Shown piece by piece: positions 27,824 to 35,476 of a DNA stretch of 64,000 bases. Numbering within the stretch: position 1 is the stretch's first letter; each line of letters begins with the position of its first letter. The DNA is from Streptomyces sp. GESEQ-35. GTDB lineage: Bacteria > Actinomycetota > Actinomycetes > Streptomycetales > Streptomycetaceae. Both the position numbers and the translations under genes were made by a program. Where the stretch lies: contig NZ_JAFFSX010000002.1 of the NCBI RefSeq assembly GCF_017948485.1, positions 496,001 through 560,000 on the forward strand. The letters are read 5' to 3'. The notes under the pieces were generated by a model, which was not told the origin of the DNA, made no database searches, and saw nothing but the letters and a program-made list of their open reading frames with translations.

Positions 27824-29032
27824 CTACTGCCGATAGCCGCTCAGGAACCGCCCGATCCTGCTGATCGCCGCGTCCAGGTCGTCCGCGTAGGGCAGGGTCA
27901 GGATCCGGAAGTGGTCGGGGGTCGGCCAGTTGAAGCCGGTGCCCTGGACCACCTGGATCTTCTCCCGCAGCAGCAGATCGAGGACGAACTTCTCGTCGTC
28001 GTGGATCTTGTGCACCTTGGGGTCGAGGCGGGGGAAGGCGTACAGCGAGCCTTTCGGCTTCACACAGGACACGCCGGGGATCTCGTTGAGCTTCTCCCAG
28101 GCCACGGTGCGCTGCTCGTGCAGACGGCCGCCGGGTGCGGTCAGTTCGTGGATGGACTGGCGGCCGCCGAGCGCGGCCTGGATGGCGTACTGGGCAGGCG
28201 CGTTGGCGCACAGCCGCATGGACGCCAGCATGGTCAGGCCCTCCAGGTAGTTCTTGGCGTGCTGCTTCGGGCCGGTGATCACCAGCCAGCCCGAGCGGAA
28301 TCCGGCCACGCGGTACGTCTTCGACAGGCCGCAGAACGTCAGGACGACCAGGTCGGGGGCGAGGGCTGCGACCGAGTGGTGCACGGCGTCGTCGTACAGG
28401 ATCCGGTCGTAGATCTCGTCGGCGAAGACCATCAGGCCGTGCCGGCGGGCGAGGTCGAGGATGCCCTCGATGATCTCCTTGGGGTAGACGGCGCCGGTGG
28501 GGTTGTTGGGGTTGATGATGACCACGGCCTTGGTGCGGTCCGTGATCTTCGCGGCCATGTCGTCCAGGTCCGGGTACCAGTCGGCCTGTTCGTCGCAGAG
28601 GTAGTGGACCGCCTTGCCGCCCGCGAGCGTCGTCACGGCCGTCCAGAGGGGGAAGTCCGGGGCGGGGATGAGGATTTCGTCGCCGTCCTCGACCAGTGCC
28701 TGTACGGCCATCGAGATCAGCTCGGAGATGCCGTTGCCGAGGAAGACGTCGTCGACGCCGACCTCCAGGCCGAGGGTCTGGTAGCGCCCCGCCACGGCCC
28801 GGCGGGCGGAGAGGATGCCGCGCGAGTCGGTGTAGCCGTGCGCCTGGGGGAGCATCCGGATCATGTCCTGGAGGATCTCCTCCGGCGCCTCGAAGCCGAA
28901 CAGTGCGGGGTTGCCGGTGTTGAGGCGCAGGACGCTGTGTCCCGCCTTCTCCAGTGCGTCGGCGTGCTCGATCACCGGGCCGCGGATCTCGTAACAGACC
29001 TCGCTGAGCTTGTTCGACTGCCGGAACTCCAT
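27824..29032 (-). CDS. Pyridoxal-phosphate aminotransferase, class I/II (AlaT-like)
   Basis: The 402-residue fold-type I enzyme has the PLP lysine in GLSKTYRVAGFRSGWLVITG near residue 240, the Asp that pairs with the ring nitrogen in VFADEIYDRI and the NPNNPTGAVY motif near 170. The SKTYRVAGFR context is typical of the glutamate-pyruvate (alanine) aminotransferase AlaT/YfbQ group. It diverges from a winged-helix regulator across 81 nt with regularly spaced half-sites. Confidence 0.9.
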   Translation of the reverse strand: MEFRQSNKLSEVCYEIRGPVIEHADALEKAGHSVLRLNTGNPALFGFEAPEEILQDMIRMLPQAHGYTDSRGILSARRAVAGRYQTLGLEVGVDDVFLGNGISELISMAVQALVEDGDEILIPAPDFPLWTAVTTLAGGKAVHYLCDEQADWYPDLDDMAAKITDRTKAVVIINPNNPTGAVYPKEIIEGILDLARRHGLMVFADEIYDRILYDDAVHHSVAALAPDLVVLTFCGLSKTYRVAGFRSGWLVITGPKQHAKNYLEGLTMLASMRLCANAPAQYAIQAALGGRQSIHELTAPGGRLHEQRTVAWEKLNEIPGVSCVKPKGSLYAFPRLDPKVHKIHDDEKFVLDLLLREKIQVVQGTGFNWPTPDHFRILTLPYADDLDAAISRIGRFLSGYRQ

Positions 29033-29056
29033 GCGTCCCTCCGGTATCTGGTGTTG

Positions 29057-29082
29057 CTTGGTTTTACCAAGTTCGAGCTTGG
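29057..29082. promoter_or_regulatory. Three alternating half-sites CTTGG/CCAAG/CTTGG
   Basis: CTTGG (29057-29061), CCAAG (29067-29071) and CTTGG (29078-29082) are spaced 10-11 bp, about one helical turn, giving two overlapping palindromes in the spacer between aminotransferase and regulator. They are probably the operator of the adjacent HxlR-like protein. Confidence 0.5.
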
Positions 29083-29113
29083 AAAGTCCAATGACATGTC
29101 TAGACTGCGTCGC

Positions 29114-29740
29114 ATGTCACCTCGTCGAAGCTACGACCAGTACTGTTCCGCCGCCCGCGCGCTCGATGTCGTCGGCGACCGCTGGACCCTGCTGATCGTC
29201 CGTGAGCTGCTCGCCGGTCCGCGTCGCTACACCGACCTGCACGCCGACCTGCCGGGCGTCAGCACGGACGTACTCGCGTCGAGGCTCAAGGACATGGAAC
29301 GCGACGGGCTGACCTCGCGCCGCCGGCTGCCACCGCCCGGCGCGGCGTTCGTCTACGAACTCACCGGGCGCGGGCGGGAGTTGTTGCCGGTCCTCCAGGC
29401 GCTGGGCGCGTGGGGACAGGCCGAGCTGGGGGAGCGGCGGCCCACCGACGCCGTACGGGCGCACTGGTTCGCCCTGCCGCTGCTCCGGTCGCTTCACGGC
29501 GAGGGGCTCGTCGAAGTCCGGCTGGAGGAAGGCGAGTTCCATGTGTACGTCGGGGCCGAGGTGGGGCCCGTGTACGGCGAGGGGCCCGCGCCCGTGGAGC
29601 CCGACGCCCGGCTGGTCCTGGACGCCGGTACGTGGGAGGCGGTCGGGCGGGGCGAGTCGAGCCTGGCGGACGCGGTGCGGGACGGCCGTATCACCGTGAC
29701 GGGTGAGGGGACGCTGGCCAAGGCCTTGCGGGAGGCATAG
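29114..29740 (+). CDS. HxlR-like winged-helix regulator with C-terminal extension
   Basis: The 208-residue protein has an HxlR-like N-terminal domain (CSAARALDVVGDRWTLLIVRELLAGPRRYTDL... at about residues 9-45) and a winged-helix recognition region LPGVSTDVLASRLKDMERDGL. About 95 further residues form an SCP2-like alpha/beta region (ARLVLDAGTWEAVGRGESSLADAVRDG), as in two-domain HxlR relatives. The ATG at 29114 was chosen because an upstream ATG (29096) abuts the half-sites. It probably controls the divergent aminotransferase (inference). Confidence 0.85.
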   Translation: MSPRRSYDQYCSAARALDVVGDRWTLLIVRELLAGPRRYTDLHADLPGVSTDVLASRLKDMERDGLTSRRRLPPPGAAFVYELTGRGRELLPVLQALGAWGQAELGERRPTDAVRAHWFALPLLRSLHGEGLVEVRLEEGEFHVYVGAEVGPVYGEGPAPVEPDARLVLDAGTWEAVGRGESSLADAVRDGRITVTGEGTLAKALREA

Positions 29741-29743
29741 GAA

Positions 29744-29775
29744 AGGCCCGCCGCACGTCACCGTGGAGCGGGCCT
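29744..29775. terminator. Bidirectional terminator
   Basis: The 8-bp stem AGGCCCGC/GCGGGCCT with a 16-nt loop lies between two convergent genes ending at 29740 and 29790. Confidence 0.55.
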
Positions 29776-29789
29776 CGACGGCCGATGCG

Positions 29790-30575
29790 TCAGACGCCCT
29801 GCGGTCGCCCCGCCCCCCGCGTCAGCGCATACCCGCCGATTCCCGCGAGCGCGGCCAGCACACCGCCCACCGCGGTCCACACCCACCGGTCGGACCACCA
29901 TCCGGAGGACCAGCCGTCCTCGGGCTCGATCGCGGACAGCACGGCCGAGGACGACGAACTCTCCTCGCTCTCATCGGACTTCACCGCGATGCCCGGCACC
30001 AGCGGCTGCGTCAGCGAGCCGTCCACGGCCGCCGAACCGCCGATGTCCTTGGATGACACCTCGACGGCGGCGGACACCGGAAGGCCGAGGTCGGTCGTGG
30101 CCAGGTCGAGGACCGTCAGCCGGATGTAGTAGGTGCCCGGCAGTGGGTCATTGGCCCACGGCTCGGACCAGGAGCGCACCGTGCGCAGGGTGCAGGCCAC
30201 TTCGACCGAGGCCGCGTCCTGGGCGGCGGTGCGGGTCTGTGCGCCGTACTGGCAGGCCTGGCGGCGGCGCAGTCCGTCGTACACGTCGAGCTGCCAGGTC
30301 TCGGCGGCGTGCGAGTCCGGCAGGTCGACGGTCGCCTTCACGGTGGGCCGCTGTCCTGCGTCCGCGGGGAACGACCAGTACAGGTAGTCGCCCGCCGAGC
30401 CGCTCGCCGTCGCCTTCTGGCCCTGCTCGATCTCCGTCGCCGTACGGAAGGACGTACCCGCCTGGGTGGGTGCGTCGCCGGAGGCGCCGGGCGACGGCGA
30501 TGCGTCCGCCAGCGCCGGAGCCGCCGCCAGGCCGAGCAGCAGCAGCGCCGCGCTCAACACAGGTGTGATGCGCAT
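29790..30575 (-). CDS. Exported, membrane-anchored protein paired with the VWA protein (261 aa)
   Basis: A signal peptide (residues 1-25, LSAALLLLGLAAAPALADA) is followed by a beta-rich pre-peptidase-like region (GDYLYWSFPADAGQRPTVKA) similar to extracellular domains of the partner. A C-terminal hydrophobic helix and basic tail (WTAVGGVLAALAGIGGYALTR) follow, so it is likely a type I membrane protein with its bulk outside. The start overlaps the VWA gene stop (ATGA), indicating coupling. The function is unknown. Confidence 0.8.
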   Translation of the reverse strand: MRITPVLSAALLLLGLAAAPALADASPSPGASGDAPTQAGTSFRTATEIEQGQKATASGSAGDYLYWSFPADAGQRPTVKATVDLPDSHAAETWQLDVYDGLRRRQACQYGAQTRTAAQDAASVEVACTLRTVRSWSEPWANDPLPGTYYIRLTVLDLATTDLGLPVSAAVEVSSKDIGGSAAVDGSLTQPLVPGIAVKSDESEESSSSSAVLSAIEPEDGWSSGWWSDRWVWTAVGGVLAALAGIGGYALTRGAGRPQGV

Positions 30576-31840
30576 CAGTTGGTCCTCCAGACCGCTACCC
30601 GCCAGCGTGACACCCAGCCCCACAGCAGACCGGCGACGAAGCCCGTCAGAATCAGCGCGCCGAGCAGCCACCAGCCGCGGCCGAGACCGAAGGACGCCAC
30701 GTCGCCCGACCCCGAGGGCCCGTCCACGACGTCGACGGTGAGTTCGAGCGGCAGACCCGGCGTGGTCTTCACACCGGACGCCGCCGAGAAGGAGTTGGTG
30801 ACCTGAAGGCACACGGATTCCGCGGGAGCGTCCTCGTCGTCGCTCTCCGCCTTCGGGTACCGCAGACCCGTCGAGATGACGTCCGTACGGCCGTTGCCCG
30901 TCCCCTCGCCGCGCACGATCTCGCGTCCGCGCTCGGTGACGGCCCGCAGCAGCACGCCGTAGTCGGGGTTCACGGTCCGGTCGGCCGCCACGCTCACCGA
31001 AGCGCGCAGTTCCTGGCCGGGGTTCACGTCCACCCGGTACCAGCGCTGCTGCCCGAACTCCTCGCGGTCGGTGTACAGACCGGACTCGAGGGCGGGCGCC
31101 TTCGCGCACCGGTCGGCGCCCTCCGTGGCCACCGGCGTCACCACCGGATCGGCCGCCCGGTCCACCAACTGGTTGACGCGGTCGGTGAGTTCGTCGGTGT
31201 GCTCGACCGAGGTGTAGGTGCCGCCGGTCGCCTCGGCGATACAGCTGAGCTGCTGCCGCATCTTGGCGTTGGGGACCAGGCCGAGGGTGTCGATGGTCAG
31301 GCCGATGCCCTTGGCGGCTATCTCGCGGGCCACCTCGCACGGGTCGAGCGGGGCGCAGGTGTCCTCGCCGTCGCTGATCAGCACGATGCGCTTGGAGCCG
31401 GTGCCGCCGTCGAGGTCGTCGGCCGCCTTGAGCAGGGCGGGGCCGATCGGGGTCCAGCCGGTGGGCACCAGGGTCGCGACCGCCGTCTTGGCCTCGGTGC
31501 GGTCCAGCGGGCCGACCGGGTAGAGCTGCGCGGTGTCCTTGCAGCCCGTCTTCTGGTCGTCGCCCGCGTAGTCGGCGCCGAGGGTGCGGATGCCGAGCCG
31601 GACCTCCTCGGGCGTCGCGTCGAGCACTTCGTTGAACGCCTGCTTCGCGGCGGCCATCCGGGTGCCGCCGTCGATGTCCTTGGCCCGCATGGAACCGCTG
31701 ACGTCGAGTACGAGGTTCACCTTCGGTGCGTCCTCGCCCGTGGGTTCGCCGGCGGACGCCACGGCCGGGAAGGCGAGCCCGGCCGTCAGCGCGGCGAGCA
31801 GGGCACAGGTACCCGCCGCCAGCCGTTGTCTTGTGATCAT
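30575..31840 (-). CDS. Exported von Willebrand factor A domain protein, membrane anchored
   Basis: The 421-residue protein has a signal peptide (residues 1-30), a VWA domain with an intact MIDAS (NLVLDVSGSMRAKDIDGGTRM, then GWTPIGPAL and ISDGEDTC), a beta-rich extracellular part and a C-terminal helix (WWLLGALILTGFVAGLLWGW). MIDAS-type VWA domains bind proteins through a metal. It lies 9 nt downstream of an NIS siderophore synthetase in the same direction and may share its transcript, although a functional link is not evident. Confidence 0.88.
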   Translation of the reverse strand: MITRQRLAAGTCALLAALTAGLAFPAVASAGEPTGEDAPKVNLVLDVSGSMRAKDIDGGTRMAAAKQAFNEVLDATPEEVRLGIRTLGADYAGDDQKTGCKDTAQLYPVGPLDRTEAKTAVATLVPTGWTPIGPALLKAADDLDGGTGSKRIVLISDGEDTCAPLDPCEVAREIAAKGIGLTIDTLGLVPNAKMRQQLSCIAEATGGTYTSVEHTDELTDRVNQLVDRAADPVVTPVATEGADRCAKAPALESGLYTDREEFGQQRWYRVDVNPGQELRASVSVAADRTVNPDYGVLLRAVTERGREIVRGEGTGNGRTDVISTGLRYPKAESDDEDAPAESVCLQVTNSFSAASGVKTTPGLPLELTVDVVDGPSGSGDVASFGLGRGWWLLGALILTGFVAGLLWGWVSRWRVAVWRTN

Positions 31841-31849
31841 CGGCGGATC

Positions 31850-33373
31850 CTATTGATCAAACGTGTCCCGCTCCAAAACGGTCTCCGACCGCAGGGGGTT
31901 GGGCAGTTGAGCCCACTGGTCCCCGGGCGTCCCCGGCGACAGCCGCATCAGCGTCAACGCCTTCGTGGGGAGCGGTTCTTCGAGCAGTGCGACGAGATCC
32001 GGTGTGCGCGGCAGATCCCGTACGGCCGTCTCCAGCGCGGCCCGCAACGCCGCACCCGACCCCGCCGTGCCCGCCAGTGCTCCGGCCACCAGCGAGCCGA
32101 ACAGCTTGCGCCGCAGCGTGGTTTCGTCGTCCGTGACGATCCGTCCGGTCAGCTCCGGCAGCGGGATGCCGTGCCGGGCCAGCCGGGTGGGGCTGATCCG
32201 GATGTCGGCGAGGTCGCGGTAGACCAGCCGCAGCGGTGCGCCCGTCGGGGACAGCACCACGAGGAGGTTCTGACCGTGCGCCTCCAGGGCCACGCCCAGC
32301 TCCAGCAGGCGCAGGCCCACGGTGAGCGCCAGCCGGGCGAAGGCGGCCAGCCAGTCGGGGGATTGGGGCAGCTCGGTGGTGGGGAGCGCGGCCACCGGCA
32401 CGACCCGTTCGCCGTGCGCCTGGTCGCCGTACACCTGAGGGGACTCCCGCAACACGGCCGCCAGGTCGGGGGAGTGGGCGGTGACCGCGCCGATCGTGCG
32501 GGTGATGTGCAGCAGTCCGTCCGTGTGGGTCGCCAGCTCCTCGGCGAACGCCGAGAGGATCGCCGACGTCGAGATAGACCACTCCGAGATGTCCCGGACG
32601 GAGGACGTCAGCCGGGCGCTCAGCGCGGTCTTGACGTGCGGGCCGCCGGCCAGGGCGAGGGTGCGCAGGGACATCAGCGGATGCGCGGGGGCCTCCTCGT
32701 CGCAGACGCGCTTGAGGACGTGCTCCGCCTGCCAGGGATGCACCGGGATCAGCAGCCGCTCCCCGTCCCGCATGCGGTCCGGCCACTCGCCCGTCACCAG
32801 GCACTCCTGTGCCCGGACCGGCGTGAGCCCCAGCTTTACCAGCGGCCGGTGCTCGGGGCCGTACGCCAGCTGCTCGGCCACCGAAAAGCCGGGCCGCGAA
32901 CGGCAGTTGGGGTGGAACGGATGCCCGTCGACCACCCGCTGCTCCCACTCCCAGTCACTGTCGGGCCACCCTTTCGAGTGGCTCCGCTGCCCCGCCCGGG
33001 ACAGCGCCAACGACGCGACGCTGTGCGCGAGTTCGGCGGCGAAGTACGCCCCGTGCGGTACCGCGAGCCCCGTCATCAACCGCGCCGGATCGTCGTACGA
33101 CACCCCGTCGAGCCGTACGGCGGTGACGTACGCGGCGGTGGCGTACGGGTCCGCGACGGGGCCGTGCAGTCGCCGCCCGTCGGACAGCCTCAGCACACCG
33201 GGCCCGCGGCCGGCGATCCACGTCAGCGGCTCATGGGCCAGCGCACGCCACAGCCGGGTCAGTACGGCCGCCCGGGCGCCGGGCAGCTCGGCCGTGTACC
33301 GCGACACGAGACCGGGGCGTACGACGGCCAGCTCCTCGGCGACCTGGGCCTCGACGGCGGGGGGACGATGCAC
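31850..33373 (-). CDS. IucA/IucC-family NIS siderophore synthetase
   Basis: The 507-residue NRPS-independent siderophore (NIS) synthetase is an ATP-dependent enzyme that joins carboxylates to amines or alcohols. The family motifs KGWPDSDWEWEQRVVDGHPFHPNCRSRPG, IPVHPWQAEHVL and LEAHGQNLLVV are present, the first abbreviated here from about residues 135-165. It diverges from a second NIS enzyme (96-nt spacer). No decarboxylase, monooxygenase or acyltransferase that would supply a hydroxamate amine is nearby, so the product cannot be predicted. Confidence 0.9.
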   Translation of the reverse strand: MHRPPAVEAQVAEELAVVRPGLVSRYTAELPGARAAVLTRLWRALAHEPLTWIAGRGPGVLRLSDGRRLHGPVADPYATAAYVTAVRLDGVSYDDPARLMTGLAVPHGAYFAAELAHSVASLALSRAGQRSHSKGWPDSDWEWEQRVVDGHPFHPNCRSRPGFSVAEQLAYGPEHRPLVKLGLTPVRAQECLVTGEWPDRMRDGERLLIPVHPWQAEHVLKRVCDEEAPAHPLMSLRTLALAGGPHVKTALSARLTSSVRDISEWSISTSAILSAFAEELATHTDGLLHITRTIGAVTAHSPDLAAVLRESPQVYGDQAHGERVVPVAALPTTELPQSPDWLAAFARLALTVGLRLLELGVALEAHGQNLLVVLSPTGAPLRLVYRDLADIRISPTRLARHGIPLPELTGRIVTDDETTLRRKLFGSLVAGALAGTAGSGAALRAALETAVRDLPRTPDLVALLEEPLPTKALTLMRLSPGTPGDQWAQLPNPLRSETVLERDTFDQ

Positions 33374-33401
33374 AGACAGGCTCCTAAAGTGGCAGGCAGG
33401 G

Positions 33402-33422
33402 CGTCACGACGAGGGCGTGACG
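33402..33422. promoter_or_regulatory. Inverted repeat between the two NIS synthetases
   Basis: CGTCACG-7 nt-CGTGACG is a perfect 7-bp inverted repeat in the 95-nt divergent spacer. I see no TTAGGTTAGGCTAACCTAA-like DmdR iron box, so iron control by the usual repressor is not evident. Confidence 0.45.
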
Positions 33423-33468
33423 ACAGACATACTGATCGTCTCCCGCCCGAACGGACCGTAGGGAACAA

Positions 33469-34971
33469 GTGGAACGCGTGGACCTCATGCCCCCGCCCAC
33501 CGCCGACGACGCGTCGGCACGCGCAGACGCGTACGCGGCGGCCCCGCTGCTGAACTGTCTGCTGCGGGAGGTGGCAAGACCGGAACCCGGCGAGCGGTGG
33601 GTGTACCGGCTGCCGGGCGGGAACCGGCTGCTGCGGGTGCGCGGCGGACGACGGCCCGCCGAGCCCGAGCTGTACGTGGCGGGCAGCTGGCAGCGGCTCG
33701 GCCACAGCGACCTCGTGAAGCTCGTCGTCGAGGAGCTCACCCGGTACACGGGCCAGTCCAACCACGAACTGCTCGCCGAGATGGAGGACAGCCGCGACGC
33801 CGTCGCCGCCCTGCTCACCGCGCGGGCCCACGCGACCGCGCCCGACGATCCCTATCTGCGCTCGGAACAGTCCCTCATCACCGGCCACCCCCACCATCCC
33901 GCCCCCAAGGCGCGCGGCGGCGGCCCGGTCACCGGCTGGCTGCCGTACGCCCCCGAAGCGCACGCCGGCTTCCCGCTGGTGCTGCTCGGCGTGCGCGAGG
34001 ACACGGTCGTCGAGGAGGGCGACACCTCCGCCCTCGACACCCTGGGCGAGGCGCCGCCCGGCTACCGGCTGCTGCCCGTCCACCCGTGGCAGCTCGACCT
34101 CGTCGGCCAGGACCTCGCCCCGGCCTTCGCGGACGGGCGGCTGGTCCGGCTGGACACGACCGCGTTCCCGGTCCGGCCCACGGCAGCGATCCGCACCGTG
34201 TACGCCCCGGAGCGCGACCTCTTCCTCAAGTTCAGCCTCGATGTGCGCATCACCAACGACGTACGCCGGCTGTGGCGCCACGACCTGAAGAAGCTGCGCC
34301 GCACCGACGCGGCCGTGACGCAGGCGTTCGCGGCGCTCGACGGCCCGGCGGCCTGGCTGAGCGACCGCGGCTACCGCACCGCCGGTTTCGCCTTCGAGGA
34401 ACTCGCCGTGCTGGTCCGCGACGGACTGCGCCCCCACCTCCTGCCCGGCGCGACCCCGCTGCTCGCCGCCGGCCTCGTCGAGGGCTTCACGGGCAGCCCG
34501 CTCGACGGCACGGTCGATCCGGCGGGCTGGTGGGAGGCCTATCTGCGCCAGGTGGTCCCACCGGTGCTGGCCGCCTTCGCCGACCACGGCGTCGTACTCG
34601 AAGCGCATCTTCAGAACACGCTGGTCGCCGTCGATGCCGACGGCACACCCGTGCAGGCCCTGTTCAGGGACGCCGAGGGCGTGAAGCTGCTGGCGGACGT
34701 GGAGCGGGCCGCCGGGTGGGAGCGGTTGGTGTACTGCCTGGTCGTCAACCATCTGATCGAGGTCGCCGGGGCCCTCGCCGAGCGCCACCCGGCCCTGGAC
34801 CCCTGGCCCGCCGTACGTGCCGAACTGGCCCGGCACGACCTGCCCGAGGTCGCCGGGCTGCTCACCGCGCCCACCCTCCCGGGCAAGACCAACCTGCTGC
34901 TGCGCTGGACCGGCGCGGACGGGGCCGACGCACGCTATCTGCCGCTGCCGAACCCCCTGGCCGACGCCTGA
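33469..34971 (+). CDS. IucA/IucC-family NIS siderophore synthetase (second)
   Basis: The 500-residue NIS synthetase contains TGHPHHPAPKARGG near residue 145, LLPVHPWQLDLVGQ near 205, LKFSLDVRITNDVRRL near 255 and LEAHLQNTLV near 380. It differs clearly from the divergent partner, suggesting two distinct condensation steps. The GTG start at 33469 has AGGGA 4 nt upstream; ATG 33487 is an alternative. Downstream are a MarR regulator and an MFS transporter that could export the product (inference). Confidence 0.9.
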   Translation: MERVDLMPPPTADDASARADAYAAAPLLNCLLREVARPEPGERWVYRLPGGNRLLRVRGGRRPAEPELYVAGSWQRLGHSDLVKLVVEELTRYTGQSNHELLAEMEDSRDAVAALLTARAHATAPDDPYLRSEQSLITGHPHHPAPKARGGGPVTGWLPYAPEAHAGFPLVLLGVREDTVVEEGDTSALDTLGEAPPGYRLLPVHPWQLDLVGQDLAPAFADGRLVRLDTTAFPVRPTAAIRTVYAPERDLFLKFSLDVRITNDVRRLWRHDLKKLRRTDAAVTQAFAALDGPAAWLSDRGYRTAGFAFEELAVLVRDGLRPHLLPGATPLLAAGLVEGFTGSPLDGTVDPAGWWEAYLRQVVPPVLAAFADHGVVLEAHLQNTLVAVDADGTPVQALFRDAEGVKLLADVERAAGWERLVYCLVVNHLIEVAGALAERHPALDPWPAVRAELARHDLPEVAGLLTAPTLPGKTNLLLRWTGADGADARYLPLPNPLADA

Positions 34972-34988
34972 GGCTCACGCGGACCATC

Positions 34989-35029
34989 TTGTTTCATCCT
35001 GCATCTACATGCATAATGTGGTTATGCAT
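34989..35029 (+). promoter_or_regulatory. marR promoter with perfect 8-bp-arm palindrome
   Basis: The -35 TTGTTT (34989-34994), a 17-nt spacer and the -10 CATAAT (35012-35017) form a clear promoter. ATGCATAA-5 nt-TTATGCAT (35009-35029) is a perfect inverted repeat that overlaps the -10 and the predicted start. It is an autoregulatory MarR operator by position. Confidence 0.7.
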
Positions 35030-35476
35030 AAGCGGGTTATGGAACCTGAGGGCGCACCCACGTCCCCGGAGCGGCTCATCGGCGCCGTGGAGCAGATCGT
35101 GCGGTACGTGCGCCGCAGCGCCGGCGCCGGCGGGCTGAGCACGGCCGCCTCCTCCGCACTGTCCCGGCTGGCGTGGGAGGGACCGCACCGGCTGACCGAC
35201 CTGGCCCGCGCGGAAAGCGTTTCCCAGCCGAACATGACGCAGCTCGTCAACCGCATGGAGCGGGACGGCCTGGTGCGCCGCGTCTCCGATCACACCGACG
35301 GGCGGGGCGTCCTGGTGGAGGTCACCGACCACGGCAGGGAGGTGCGCCGGCAGCGGCGCGCCGAAGTCGCCGAAGCCTTCATGGAGCTGGTGGGGGAGAT
35401 GACCGAGGCCGAACGCGAGGCGGCGGGGATCGCCCTGCCGGCGCTCGCACGCGTCATCCAGGAGAAGAACATATGA
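35024..35476 (+). CDS. MarR-family regulator, probably leaderless
   Basis: The 150-residue winged-helix protein has the recognition region RLTDLARAESVSQPNMTQLVNRMERDGLV and the wing RVSDHTDGRGVLVEVTDHG. The predicted transcription start coincides with ATG 35024, so the mRNA would have no leader. The next ATG, 35039, has no Shine-Dalgarno sequence. The gene is translationally coupled (ATGA) to the MFS-UspA gene and most likely represses it and itself through the palindrome at 35009-35029. Confidence 0.88.
   Translation: MHKRVMEPEGAPTSPERLIGAVEQIVRYVRRSAGAGGLSTAASSALSRLAWEGPHRLTDLARAESVSQPNMTQLVNRMERDGLVRRVSDHTDGRGVLVEVTDHGREVRRQRRAEVAEAFMELVGEMTEAEREAAGIALPALARVIQEKNI

Noticed and set aside
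26549..29740. A more than 1000-codon open frame on the plus strand across the phosphatase, HAD and aminotransferase region
   Set aside because: It runs antisense to three well-supported genes and is an artefact of high-GC codon use. Only its last 208 codons, from 29114, are a real gene.
33374..33468. DmdR/IdeR iron box between the NIS synthetases
   Set aside because: No TTAGGTTAGGCTAACC-like sequence; the only strong symmetry is CGTCACG-N7-CGTGACG.
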